From: Diplonema papillatum
Taxonomy: Eukaryota; Euglenozoa; Diplonemea; Diplonemida; Diplonemidae
Length of the DNA: 64,000 nt
Direction of reading: 5' to 3'
NCBI GenBank assembly: GCA_030068145.1
Contig: JAPJBO010000917.1
Span: 1 to 64,000, forward strand
Below the pieces are notes generated by a model. That model was not told the origin of the DNA. It saw only the letters and a list, made by a program, of their open reading frames with translations, and made no database searches. The position numbers were made by a program, and so were the translations under genes. Shown piece after piece: positions 20,050 to 30,138 of the stretch (position 1 is the stretch's first letter; each line of letters begins with the position of its first letter).

Positions 20050-21160
20050 CCCACCGGTTGGGGGAGTGAATGCGGGAGTGAAAAAGTGCGGGAGTCCCAC
20101 TCCCGCATTCCTAGGCAATAATACAAAGAAAATGAGGCACTTACACCGTTTTCTGGGAATCTCAGACCAAGATACGGTAAGCCAAACAACAGTGGGCCCA
20201 ATAACTTTTGTTTATCAGCAGATCGCGCATACCCCTGCCCGCCAGAGAACTGAGGTCTGGCACAACCTGCTGTGTCCCACCCAGCAACGCGCAGCAAGAA
20301 AACTGCCGTGGCAGGTGCGAAGAGCAGAAACCTCGGGTCATCAACAAGTACGTCGGTAAGAACATGGGTTTTGAAATTTCGTGATGTGGCTTTTTTTGAA
20401 TCGAATAGACCACGGTGGCAACCTTTCTGACTCTGACAACCTGGTCAGTGTTGCTATCATAGAAGCAGCTGTAAAGTTGGGCCAGCTCGTTGGTGTCTCT
20501 ATTCAAGGCCGTGTATCGGGTTTGTCGATTGGAGTGGCGCTCTTGGAGGATTTGCATGCGCGTGGGTGGTTGCTACAGCATCAACCTCGTCGCTTCGCTG
20601 CGCGAAATAAGTAAAACTCATTTTCGCTTTGCTCATTGCTTCAAGGTCCCATCGACCTCGAAGCAAGAACTTAACTGAATGCGACAATTCGTCTACGGAT
20701 CGATTGCAACACAAACAATGAGACCTTCCTGAAAAGCTTGTGCACCGCACAGTTTGCAGATTCATCCTAGAAGTACTAAGGTTTTGCACCGAGGAAGACC
20801 TCTGTTCCGCGTCCTGTCCCCGTTTGTCGCATCCCGGGGGGCGAAAGCATGACCAGAAAGCTTTAGCGAGAACCAGCGGATCGGGGAGACCCGCTGATTC
20901 GAGACATTTGCTTGTCGTGCCCACTAGAGCACCGCCGAACGGCACCCCTCGCGGCCCCGTACTTCGGATGCAAATATGCATCGCAAATGCTCGCTGTGCT
21001 GGCGCTGAGGTTCCGGTGAGGTTCGTACCTCCAGGTGGTCACCTTCGTCTCGCGCTGGGCTATCAGCCGGGCTAGTGCCCTTGGCACCACTGCTCCGCGT
21101 AGCTTGCTCGAAAACCCCCAGGGACGTAGTCGTAATGCATCTCGCCGTAGTGAGTGAGCA
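20050..21160. other. Possible upstream exons of the USP fragment; nothing firmly assigned
   Basis: A hairpin made from GGGAGTGAATGCGGGAGT and its complement lies at about 20052-20110. Minus-strand frames at 20162-20557 and 20499-20981 have protein-like patches (MSFTYFAQRSDEVDAVATT; QVVRVRKVATVVYS) that could be exons, but I recognise no domain. Confidence 0.3.
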
Positions 21161-22922
21161 TACCGTATGCGGGTTTAATATGAAACGTGTTTAGTACGAA
21201 ACGGTTTTATTACGAAAGGTGTTAATTAAGAAACACCCCTGACCTGAAGCTATGAAACATTAACACGTTTCGCATTAAAAACTGCACTTCCATAGGGGTT
21301 TTTGAGGGTTTTTGTACTTGGAGTAAACTGGGGCACAGTAAAAAAGGGACGCAGGAAAATTGATAGAAAAAATGAACCTCAAAAAAGAAATATGCACCGA
21401 TTTCTTCGCCCGTGTCAGCCCTTCACCCCATGCGCAGCAGATTCGACAGTTCCCCCAAATGCGAGAAAACGTTCGCACATTTTTTTGGATATCCGGGTCT
21501 ATTTTTCGCGGATCTCTTCATCGGAGCTGATCACGAGCAAAGAATCGCCGAAAAAGGTCTGCTGCGTGGACCAGCAAAAAAATGTCACCACTCGGGGGGT
21601 TGATTCCCGTCCTTCTCGATGCACGCCCGGTGGTTTCCGCGCCGGGGCCCTGTCTCTTACAAAGACCCACAAACCACGCACATGTTTTGTAATCCCCGGG
21701 TCTAATTTTCACGGATCTCTTCATCGGAGCTGAATGCGAGCGTAAATTCGTCGAAAACGATCTGCTACGTGGACCAGCGGGAAAATGCCACCGTTCAGGG
21801 GATCGATTCCCGCCCTTTCTCAACACACACCTGGTGGTTTCCACGCCCGGTGCCCAGCATAACATAAAGACCCGCGAACCACGCACGTACTTTCTGAGCC
21901 CAAGGTCTAATTTTCGCGGTTCTCTTCATCGGAGCTGATCGCGAGCAAAAAGTCGTTGAAAAAGGTCTGCTCCGTGGACAGCGAAAAAAATGGCACCACC
22001 CAGGGGATCGATTCCCGTCCTTCCCGTCACAAACCTGGTGGTTTCCATGTCCGGTGCCCTGCATCTTGTAAAGACCCGCGAACCACGCACATACTTCTTG
22101 GTCCCCGGGTCCATCCTTCGCGGTTCTCTTCACGGTTCTCTTCATCGGAGCTTATCGCGAGCTAAAAATCGTCAAAAAAAAGTCTGCTGCACGCACGAGC
22201 AAAATTTTCACCAGAAACCCAGCTCCCGCTGGCTCTTCCCAGCTCCCAATGAGCCATAAGAGCTGGGTGCCACCGCCGACACTGCCTGGGAGCTGTCTTC
22301 AACGAAACCTTGGTCGGCTTCATCTCGACTCCTTCGATCCATCCCTCGTTGGATCGGAAACTTTACCACGAAACTCGCCAGGAATTTTGAGATGGCTTTT
22401 TATTGTGCCCTGCTGGCTCCTGCTGGCTCTTTCCAGCTCCCGAGCTGGCTCCAGCTCCGAGAGCCACCGCCAACACTTCCCCAGGCCACCGGTTGCGGAC
22501 AACTTTCTCGCCGAACTCCTTCGTAACTTCAACGAATGTCTCGTACTGAGTGAATGCGCAGATTGCATCAACGATCTGACTTCGCTGATTTTGACCAAGA
22601 GCTTGAAGAACTGGCAAACGATGAATGCGTTGCTGTGGATCCCAGAGCCCGCCCACGCCTGTCGTCTTCATGCACAAGTGCCAGAACGCTCTTGTCGCTA
22701 ATACTCTGACCGCGATACGTTTTTCCTGCTCAAAGGCTCGATAAAACCGAAGATTTTCGGGAACAAAAATGGGGGATCATCATGGGGTTTCAACAGTTTC
22801 CAAATTTCACTAAGTACGTCAGACCCCATGTTTTTAGTACGAAACGTGTTAATTAAGAAACACTTTGGCCAAAAAAGTAGCTAAGAAACATTTCACGTTT
22901 CGTATTAAACCCGCATACGGTA
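21161..22922. mobile_element. TIR element with TA flanks and internal ~205-bp tandem module
   Basis: The left terminus begins CCGTATGCGGGTTTAATA and the right terminus is its reverse complement, with 1 mismatch over 27 bp. Inverted similarity (the GAAACGTG, TTAATTAAGAAACAC and TTTAGTACGAAACG blocks) continues about 150 bp inward. TA borders both ends (21161-21162 and 22921-22922), fitting a Tc1/mariner-type TA target duplication. The interior holds four copies of a ~205-bp module and no transposase gene, so the element is non-autonomous. Confidence 0.8.
21511..22160. repeat. Four tandem copies of a ~205-bp module
   Basis: The landmark GATCTCTTCATCGGAGCTGA (or a close variant) recurs at about 21511, 21714, 21919 and 22135. 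Each unit also contains GGTCTGCTGCGTGGACCAGC, a GGGGATCGATTCCCG-like palindrome and ACCACGCAC. The last unit carries an extra 11-bp duplication. The same module is repeated at 51748-52560 in a different element. Confidence 0.85.
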
Positions 22923-23631
22923 ATTGCCGATTCGTCTTGTTGATCACTTCCGATCCGCAAGTACGTAGGGCTGCCGGTCCGGCTGAGGATGAAGAGAGCT
23001 ATCGGCCGCTGGTAGACTACATTAGCGACCTGGAGTGATGTGAGGTCACCCCACCCTCCAGAAGTTCCGACCGAACTCGAACACCTCTTCCATTGGGTCC
23101 AGGTGCGGTGGGGGAGGACTTTGTTGGTGAAGAAATCCCGAGGAAATACCGTATAGTGTGATCCATTGTGTATCCTGGAAATACCGTATGGTGTGATTCA
23201 TCGTGTATCCTGTACTTCCCATGAACCACCCCTAGTACTTGCCAAGTACCCTGGGTGCACGCCCGAGATAGGAGGAAGGCTGTTCCTGCGGAGCTGAACG
23301 CGGAGGCATAAATGGTGTTCGGAAAGAAACCTGGCCCCCCCAGATCGGGCAACATTTCCGAACGGCATTATTTGGGGCATTATTCGACATCTGACACTCC
23401 AAGAGTGTTCTGCCAACCGGATTCTTTCATGGCTGGTGGTATACAGGGGGGTTCTCTGCGCGCCGTCACAAATGGTTGTGTGATTTGATCTGTATGCATT
23501 CAAATTAAGCTGCTGCTACCGGTCACCCAAGACTTCAATTCCCGGATCAACAGGTCACGTACGATGTCGCTCGTGAACACAGCAGCTGAAGACTGCGGTC
23601 ATATAATATGCGGTCAAAGACCGCAACCAGC
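22923..23631. other. Intergenic, downstream of the USP gene
   Basis: No gene is recognised. A ~33-bp unit containing CCGTATRGTGTGATYCAT is duplicated at about 23149-23215. A palindromic GCGGTC...GACCGC stretch lies at about 23595-23622, close to the USP stop codon. Confidence 0.4.
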
Positions 23632-26600
23632 TCATGATATATCCACCGTGTATGCATTGCTGCACGCTTCGACTACGAACGTGTCCTGTGTTTTTTGCTG
23701 CTGTGAGCGTACGCATACCAAATGACGATCTAAGATGTGTACGTCTATTGCAATGGAGTCGGCCTCGAGAGGTGCGTCCGCGATGATGGATAGGTGCAGT
23801 GTGTTCTTAACTGCGTGCGCAATGACAGGCTTGTTCGTGGTGCAGTTTAGGATGCGGCGGTCCATTTGAAGAGAAAACGCTCCGGGCGGGAGGTCAAGGT
23901 ACGTAGCGATGCGCTCCTTTAGCGCGCTTAGTTTGGACAACCCGTTGGTTTTGAGTGTGTAGACAAACACTGAGCCTCCGAGTGTGGTAAAGTTGACAGT
24001 GCACAACTTGGCGTTTTGGATTTCGTTGAAGGCGTGGAAAACTGATGGAGATACATCGCCGCAAGAGTCTATGACCTTTGGGTCACTGATGTCTACTGCG
24101 GCTGAAGCCGGTTCGGCGTACAGAACGTCGCATTTAGCGAGCTCAAGATCGTCTCGAGTCCGGGTGAGGCTTTCATCACGGTTCTCCATGTCCGGTGCGA
24201 GGAGCAGCTCAGGCGTGCCTTGTGTCTTGCAAACGAGAACCATGTCCTGCATGTCGATTCCGGAGATACGACCGATTCGGGTGGCTATGGTTCTCACTGA
24301 GCACTCCGAAGGGACAACCACGGTTGTTTCGGTGAACACGGAGCTCGTCGAGGACTGCTCTCGCTTCTGATGTTTTCGCGCACGTGTGCGAGACGGTCGA
24401 GGCTCAGCGGCAGACAACTCAGTCGATTGCCCGTCTGCGTCACCAGTAAGGTCATCTTGGATAGCGTGTCGTTTCTCGCGCAGGATGCCTTTCGGGTCGA
24501 AAATGCGCACACGGAGTTTCACGTCGAACGTGGTGACATCTTCAAATGGTGGATCCAGTTCAGAATCCCTCGTCTCAACGACTAAGACGCTGTATCTCTT
24601 GAGTTCCATCTCGCTCACTAACGCAGACTGCGGTTCCTCTGTGGACGGGCAGCAATCGGAGACCACTTGCGGAGAGAAGACCGGAAAACTCCTCCCTGCG
24701 ACCTTCTCGTCCTCCCTGTACATCCGCAGCCGCATCGTGGCAGGCGCGTACCTGTGGCTCACACCTTTGTTAATCAGACCGATGGCTTCCGCGCACTTCA
24801 GCGTGGCCTGCCAAACGGTACCAGCCGCATCCAGCGTCACCCAGCAGAACTGCTCGCTCCCCGCTTGCTTTACCCGAACCGGCCACACGTTCTTGAGTTC
24901 AGTGTACCTTTGCTTCAGCGAATTTAAAATCCTGCATTCATGCTCCAAAGCTTCTTGAAGGTATGCGGGGAGTACGCTGGCAGTTAAATTGGCGCTGGGC
25001 AGTCCTCTGAGGCGGTAGACGGCCATGTAAGGGTACAGGCGATACGAATCAGGAAGGTCTGGAGTGGGTCGCCGGGCGAAGGGGTAATTAGCAATCCAAT
25101 CAATTTTCTCCTCTTCCGGTGTCTTCTTCCCGTCCCCTTGCGTTTCAGCTATCATCTTGGCAACCCGTTGTTTTATCGCTAGCTTGTCACTATCCTGCAG
25201 CAGGTCGGTAGACACATCGAACAGTTCGGCTACAGTACCGTCAATGCCTATGCTATGTTCACTGGCTGACTCGGGTGATTCGGTGTCTGAAAGGATGATC
25301 ATGTCCATCATGGGTTTTGCAGAACGCTCTAAAATGTTTTCCCATTCGTCCGTTTCCTCCTCGTAAGCGGCACCACGTCCGATCTCGACAATATTAGCAG
25401 GCTCTTCCTGGGTAATTATTCTGTCCGCTTCGGATCCTACCGCAGTCGGGCGCCATACCCAAAGTGTATGCATGTCGCCCGTGCACATCAGGCTTCCAAA
25501 TTCGTCCAGTGTCGCTACAAAAACGCCGTTGACATACTTGACCACGTCGCCGACTTGCAATTGAGAACAGGCAGAAGCGAGGACTTCTAGAGGAGACTGC
25601 GAAGACGGGATGCGAAGCTGCTGCGCCGGTCTCGGGCCGCCCGCAAATATAGCAGGGCATGGCTGCGGGACTGTGATGATAGCCAGCCTCCCATCTGGTT
25701 CACCTGCTGTATGCGGTACGGCCTGTGGCAATTCAGTTAGAACCGGCGTCTTGTCGAACACCCTTTGCCTGATTTGCGAGGCGCGCCATGACAGCAGTGT
25801 GTTAATCCCTGCACCAGGCAAGAGCTGCATGGTGTACCCTACTTCCGTGTTCGAGGACAGTTGCAAAGAGTAGGTATCGCTTTCGGTGGAAAGCCGCCGG
25901 ACACCAATGAATTGATTCGAGCAGAAGCTCGCGTCCGAAGGGGAGATTGTTGATTGAAGGAGGGTTGCCCGTGATGGGCCAGCGAGAGGCAGATTGTTAA
26001 TAGATAGCAGCACAGAGCCCAGAGCCACACTCGGATTTTCTTCGGCCGACTGGTTAGATGACGTTTCGTCGTCGGTTTCTGACTTTCCACCCGAGGTTCG
26101 TACAATGTATCTGCCGTCGATGTAAGCGCACAGGACAGATGGCTCGCTGGGGGATAATTGAATGGTTTTTGGAGTCGCTGTCAACTCGTCTTGCCGTCGC
26201 ATCCAGAGGCGAGGGTGGATGCACTCAAGGAGTGCTAATTCGTCTGTGGGTGCCACGTTCTCGTCATTAAATGTGTACCATTGCCGACAGGGGAGGTCTG
26301 TTGGCGGCTCCTGGTCGGAACCTGGAATAACCCCATCTGCGTAGCCGGTGACCGTCACAACTTTTGAACTGTTTGCGGCCGTCGCGTAAGGCTCCGACAA
26401 CGATCGGATGTAGGCTATGTAGTGCCCAAACGAGGTCGTGCCTCGGTGAGCGAGCACTGAGAACAGCTCGTAAGAGTGATGATACAGGTACCCGTGAAGA
26501 CACTGGAGAAGGTTGTTGTCCAAGGTAAGGTCTAATGACGGTTTTGGTGAGAAGGAGGAACGGGAGGCTGAAAGCCCAGACTTTCGGCGGAGGCACAAAG

Positions 26601-28146
26601 AAAGGAGAGTCAGCTGCCTGAGGTCTGTTTCGCTAGGGATGGGTAATTGATTCGAGAGGTGGATGGTGGGTGGTACTTCTACGTTGTCATAAAGCTTCTC
26701 CCGCCGGAAAGTCGTGAGATCGAAATCGAACCTCTGAAGCTGTACCGTCATAATCGGCGGCAGGGTCGTAAACTTCAGACCTTTTCTTGCCGGCTGCTTA
26801 GAGTTGCAAGGTGCGCACTCGACGGCGTTGCTTTCGTCCAAGTCCTCCTCCTCCGTGAACCGGTCAATGGCTTCCATCAAGCTGGACATACCCTTCACCG
26901 TTAACGATACATCTTGGTATGTGTCTGCGCGGCTTCTGGAGTTTTCGCAGGTGGCGCACGTCACTTGATCAGCAAGCTGTCCCTCAAAAAATCGCTGGAG
27001 AAAATTGCGGTGTGACAAGTGATCAATGTACTTTTGAAGGGCTTCGAACAACACACGATTAAGCTCTTGCACGTCGTGCTGCGCGAAATGCTCGGCGGAG
27101 GTCCATCGAAATGACTTGGTAAGTCGGGATGTGTCTTGCACAGATAGCGGTCCGAACCGCATGCGTGAGAACAGCTTTTGTAGCTGGTGAGGAACGTTGA
27201 GAATGGTGCGCATTGTCGCTGGAAGTTCCCAAGACAACACCTCGTGGCAAAACTCGGGACACATGAAAAGTGTTTGAAGGAGAGAGTTCATATAGCACGT
27301 GGCGCCTTGGTTTACGAGTCCTGTGTGCCTCTGGCTCTGGGGTTCAAAGAGGGTGTCAAGCCGTTCTTCAAGTGTGGAGACGGCCGAGAGAGAGAGTGAA
27401 TTTTGGTGCTTCGCGGGCGCAAGAAAATCGGTGTCTCCGGGAAGAAGCCACAGCAACAGCTCCGCCATCTCGCTCAGTTCTGCCTCGTTCGGAAAGCCCC
27501 AAAACCGCAAGTCACGCAACGGCTTCTTCGCGTGCTTCACCTCGTGTTTCACCTTGAGCTTCACCTCGTGCTTCACCTTGTGCTTCACCTTGTGCTTCAC
27601 CTCGTGCTTCACCTCGTGCTTCACCTCGTGCTTCACCTCGTGCTTCACCTCGTGCTTCACCTCGTGCTTCACCTCGTGCTTCACCTCGTGCTTCACCTCG
27701 TCGTTGGTTCGTGGCGCGTCACCGTTTTCCTCAATTATCATGTTGTATTCAGTGGCCGCCAAGTAGGCCCAATCTACGCCTGGCTTCACAACAGTGTGTT
27801 CGGAACGAAGGGCACCGTTGCCCTCAGCATGTAGTTCGGCTTGTGAGGTTAAGCCGGAGCTCTCGTTCTGTGTGGTGTTTGACCCGTTCGGATTGTGGTG
27901 TTGCACATCGCCAAACTGGCTTGTCCACTTCTCTCGACCTGCCGTGCAAGCTGTCGCGTGCTGTTCTAGTTGCGTCGTCGGGATCATCTGTAGGCACCGA
28001 GCGCAAAACTGCTCACTTGGCTCAGCTATCTCGTGCATTGCCTCGTGTTGTGCAAGGTCCCACATCGGGACCATTTGCTGGCACTGGACGCATTCCACAA
28101 GCTGCATAAAGGACTCGTCTATATCGCCAAGTCCCCTCTTCTCCAT
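23632..28146 (-). CDS. Large USP-family deubiquitinase with KHEV repeat tract
   Basis: Intronless frame of 1504 codons from the ATG at 28146; the frame is open further upstream to 28284 without ATG. N terminus: two C2H2-like CxxC..H..H/C units (VECVQCQQMVPMWDLAQHEAMH; FCARCLQMIP..). Residues ~146-204 are ~14 tandem KHEV/KHKV units. The C19 catalytic domain follows: Cys box G-L-V-N-Q-G-A-T-C-Y-M-N-S with nucleophile C284; the Q-H-D-V-Q-E-L motif; a CxxC...CxxC zinc ribbon; His box S-F-G-H-Y-I-A-Y with H575; and a WYTFND motif. The QHDVQELxRVLF signature resembles the USP40/USP47 branch. Downstream segments look PDZ-like (LQVGDVVKYVNG) and ubiquitin-like. It would remove ubiquitin from substrates; these are unknown. 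The catalytic triad looks intact. Confidence 0.88.
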   Translation of the reverse strand: MEKRGLGDIDESFMQLVECVQCQQMVPMWDLAQHEAMHEIAEPSEQFCARCLQMIPTTQLEQHATACTAGREKWTSQFGDVQHHNPNGSNTTQNESSGLTSQAELHAEGNGALRSEHTVVKPGVDWAYLAATEYNMIIEENGDAPRTNDEVKHEVKHEVKHEVKHEVKHEVKHEVKHEVKHEVKHKVKHKVKHEVKLKVKHEVKHAKKPLRDLRFWGFPNEAELSEMAELLLWLLPGDTDFLAPAKHQNSLSLSAVSTLEERLDTLFEPQSQRHTGLVNQGATCYMNSLLQTLFMCPEFCHEVLSWELPATMRTILNVPHQLQKLFSRMRFGPLSVQDTSRLTKSFRWTSAEHFAQHDVQELNRVLFEALQKYIDHLSHRNFLQRFFEGQLADQVTCATCENSRSRADTYQDVSLTVKGMSSLMEAIDRFTEEEDLDESNAVECAPCNSKQPARKGLKFTTLPPIMTVQLQRFDFDLTTFRREKLYDNVEVPPTIHLSNQLPIPSETDLRQLTLLSLCLRRKSGLSASRSSFSPKPSLDLTLDNNLLQCLHGYLYHHSYELFSVLAHRGTTSFGHYIAYIRSLSEPYATAANSSKVVTVTGYADGVIPGSDQEPPTDLPCRQWYTFNDENVAPTDELALLECIHPRLWMRRQDELTATPKTIQLSPSEPSVLCAYIDGRYIVRTSGGKSETDDETSSNQSAEENPSVALGSVLLSINNLPLAGPSRATLLQSTISPSDASFCSNQFIGVRRLSTESDTYSLQLSSNTEVGYTMQLLPGAGINTLLSWRASQIRQRVFDKTPVLTELPQAVPHTAGEPDGRLAIITVPQPCPAIFAGGPRPAQQLRIPSSQSPLEVLASACSQLQVGDVVKYVNGVFVATLDEFGSLMCTGDMHTLWVWRPTAVGSEADRIITQEEPANIVEIGRGAAYEEETDEWENILERSAKPMMDMIILSDTESPESASEHSIGIDGTVAELFDVSTDLLQDSDKLAIKQRVAKMIAETQGDGKKTPEEEKIDWIANYPFARRPTPDLPDSYRLYPYMAVYRLRGLPSANLTASVLPAYLQEALEHECRILNSLKQRYTELKNVWPVRVKQAGSEQFCWVTLDAAGTVWQATLKCAEAIGLINKGVSHRYAPATMRLRMYREDEKVAGRSFPVFSPQVVSDCCPSTEEPQSALVSEMELKRYSVLVVETRDSELDPPFEDVTTFDVKLRVRIFDPKGILREKRHAIQDDLTGDADGQSTELSAAEPRPSRTRARKHQKREQSSTSSVFTETTVVVPSECSVRTIATRIGRISGIDMQDMVLVCKTQGTPELLLAPDMENRDESLTRTRDDLELAKCDVLYAEPASAAVDISDPKVIDSCGDVSPSVFHAFNEIQNAKLCTVNFTTLGGSVFVYTLKTNGLSKLSALKERIATYLDLPPGAFSLQMDRRILNCTTNKPVIAHAVKNTLHLSIIADAPLEADSIAIDVHILDRHLVCVRSQQQKTQDTFVVEACSNAYTVDIS
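27531..27702. repeat. In-frame 12-bp minisatellite (KHEV repeat)
   Basis: About 14 head-to-tail copies of CACCTCGTGCTT, mostly identical, with a few TTG or GAG variants. Read on the minus strand they encode KHEV units with occasional KHKV and KLKV. The unit length of 12 keeps the USP frame open whatever the copy number. Confidence 0.95.
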
Positions 28147-28284
28147 GTTCCCTTCTACCGCAATCCCCCCTGTGTGCGCCCTGGATGGTTGCTTCCTCAG
28201 GCGACAAAAACAGTATTTGCAGTTGTAGTGTTCACCTGCGAGATGGATTGATGACGAGCCTGTGACCAGAGAGCCGCACGACAA

Positions 28285-28759
28285 TGACCTCCGCGTTGTG
28301 AGTATTTCATCATCAACCCTTGCACGGTTGTCGTTGCTTCAGGTATTGTGCCTGCGGCGGCACAACTCGAAGGGGGCGAAAAGCCCCTATAAGAACAATC
28401 GCCACTACTCGTCAAGGGCTTCTGAGACCAGCCGCCTTATTCGCACTGTGTTGTACCACATGTCGTGCACACACTCACACACACGCACACACACACACAC
28501 TCTATTGACTAAGATGAACACCCTCCCCGGATGGGGGAGTGTTTGTGTGGTCGTTTGTTTTCAGAGTTACCTACCCCCCCCCCTCATCTGTCAATTAACC
28601 GCTGCTTAACAGTGAGAATGCCAATCCCTCTTAAACACGGGGGTGAGGTACCCCTGTGTAAGGCGACTACACTGTAGTCTACAGTGCCCCCGGGTTTAAG
28701 ATGTATACCCCCTTAATTAAGCACGGGGGGAAAATCTTAGTTTCGTGTTCAGCACCACG
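28285..28759. other. Upstream region of the USP gene
   Basis: No gene is recognised. It contains a CACACA-type microsatellite at about 28465-28501, a near-palindrome CACTGTAGTCTACAGTG at about 28668-28684, and two GGGGG/CCCCC-rich blocks. The promoter of the minus-strand USP gene should lie here, but I see no clear core motif. Confidence 0.35.
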
Positions 28760-28946
28760 TACTTGTCATGCGTATGACAAGTACGTTGTATTTGTCATAT
28801 GACAAGTACAATGACAAGTACAATCCATGACAAGTAGGTACTTGTCATATGACATGTACATACTTGTCATATGACAAGTAAGTACTTGTCATATGACAAG
28901 TACATACTTGTCATATGACAAGTACCTACTTGTCATATGACAAGTT
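28760..28946. repeat. Array of the palindrome ACTTGTCATATGACAAGT
   Basis: At least five full copies of the 18-bp perfect palindrome plus several half copies (ATGACAAGTAC), with short spacers. The right edge lies about 50 bp before an RNase H retroelement fragment. It resembles the palindromic arrays at the ends of elements A and B. Confidence 0.9.
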
Positions 28947-28989
28947 TTGTGAAGGAATTACTCTAGTCTCGCATACAATTGGCTGAGAA

Positions 28990-30030
28990 AAGTATGGTAT
29001 GCCTCTGCCGAACGTGCGGACGAATAACGTAGCGGAATATGAAGGACTTCTGGCGAGCCTGGAACTCCTCAACAGGCACGAACCGAACAAGGAGCGCGTT
29101 GCGTAGTCCGAGGCGACTCGGCCCTCGCGGTGGATCAGGTGACAAGGCAGACGGGCTGCTCGGAGCAGCTAAGGCCAATGCTCTCCCGGGCAAAAACCCT
29201 CTTATGTGAGATCCAACGACGGATGCAGGTAGTTGTGGAACATGTTCGACGGGAGCGCAACAGCGATGCTGACGCGTTGAGTAACGCGGCGATGGACGTA
29301 GTGCAGCGGAACCGCCCACCCCGGCGGGAACAGATGCAGCTGCTGCGACAGTTACAGACATCACTTCTGGGAAAGGCGCTGAGCCTCATAGAGCTGGGGA
29401 GCGCCTACACAAAAGTGGCGAAGCAGCCGTGGCACTTTGGGTTCGACGCGCCAACGACGGTGCTAACATCGCTTGGAGGAACGGTTGTGCGGGGAATATC
29501 GTGCAGGGCACAGATCCCGCAAGCTGCCGAGGATGTCATCCTGAGGATCCGTGAGCACGTGCAGAGCCGCCCTCCCTCAACGGAGGAGACGCCGCTTTTC
29601 CCGCAGCACCTAGCATGGGCCGCGACGTACCAACCAGAGGAAGTGTACCCCATGAAATGGTCACGAGCATGGGCCGGCCGGGCGAGACCGCAAAAGCCTG
29701 GGGATCCCCGCGGAGAGCGAACACGAAGGGTGGCACCGCGAAACCCGGTTAGACCGCTAAACGCGGAAGGCCTGCACGAGCGGCCGATAGGGCGAGCAAC
29801 GAGGGAGACGAGCGAGCGACGCAGTGAACGGAGCCCGCTACCAGAAGCCGAACACTGCCGACTCTATGAACAGGAGCAGCGCCGAGAGAGTCAAAACGAA
29901 GGGTCGCGCAGCCTCAGGCGTCACCCGGGCTCGCAGGAGACGCCGGCCCCCACCAGCAGCCGGGGGGGGCATCAGCCGTAACCTAGAAGGGAACCATGCG
30001 TGGACACACTCTCGCTAAGGGGGGCGCCAC
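28990..30030 (+). pseudogene. Retroelement fragment: RNase H domain and C-terminal tail
   Basis: The plus strand encodes a partial RNase H. N-V-R-T-N-N-V-A-E-Y-E-G-L-L carries the catalytic Glu. After a frameshift near 29105 come V-R-G-D-S-A-L-A-V-D (catalytic Asp) and R-R-E-R-N-S-D-A-D-A-L-S-N-A-A-M (last Asp). This matches the order in the element at 60985-64000 (NNVAEYVGF; VKGDSELVI; LNKDADELSNRAM). A downstream segment, V-L-T-S-L-G-G, also matches (HLTSLGG). The first Asp, the RT and the knuckle are missing. From about 29700 the frame (open to 29981) is a low-complexity Arg/Pro/Glu-rich tail. It comes from a third, divergent relative of the two main families. Confidence 0.75.
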
Positions 30031-30138
30031 GTTAAAATGAGTCCGCGACACACACACGGGGAAGAATCCACACTACACACAAAATCACTAACGAAAAGAT
30101 GAGCACGGGCGACCTCCACGCGGTTCCCCTGGAACCCG

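Noticed and set aside
21518-22145. Minus-strand ORFs repeated in the 205-bp modules (MRGSRVFMLCWAPGVETTR-like)
   Set aside because: The open frames recur because the module is tandemly repeated; they have no domain and differ in length and frame between copies and between the two loci.
27299-27834. Plus-strand ORFs with Cys/Phe/Thr- or Leu/His-rich repeats (SCFTSCFT, LHLVLHLV)
   Set aside because: They are translations of the other strand of the KHEV minisatellite in the USP gene.
28760-28946. CRISPR array
   Set aside because: Repeats are palindromic with very short, non-unique spacers and the DNA is eukaryotic; no cas genes are present.
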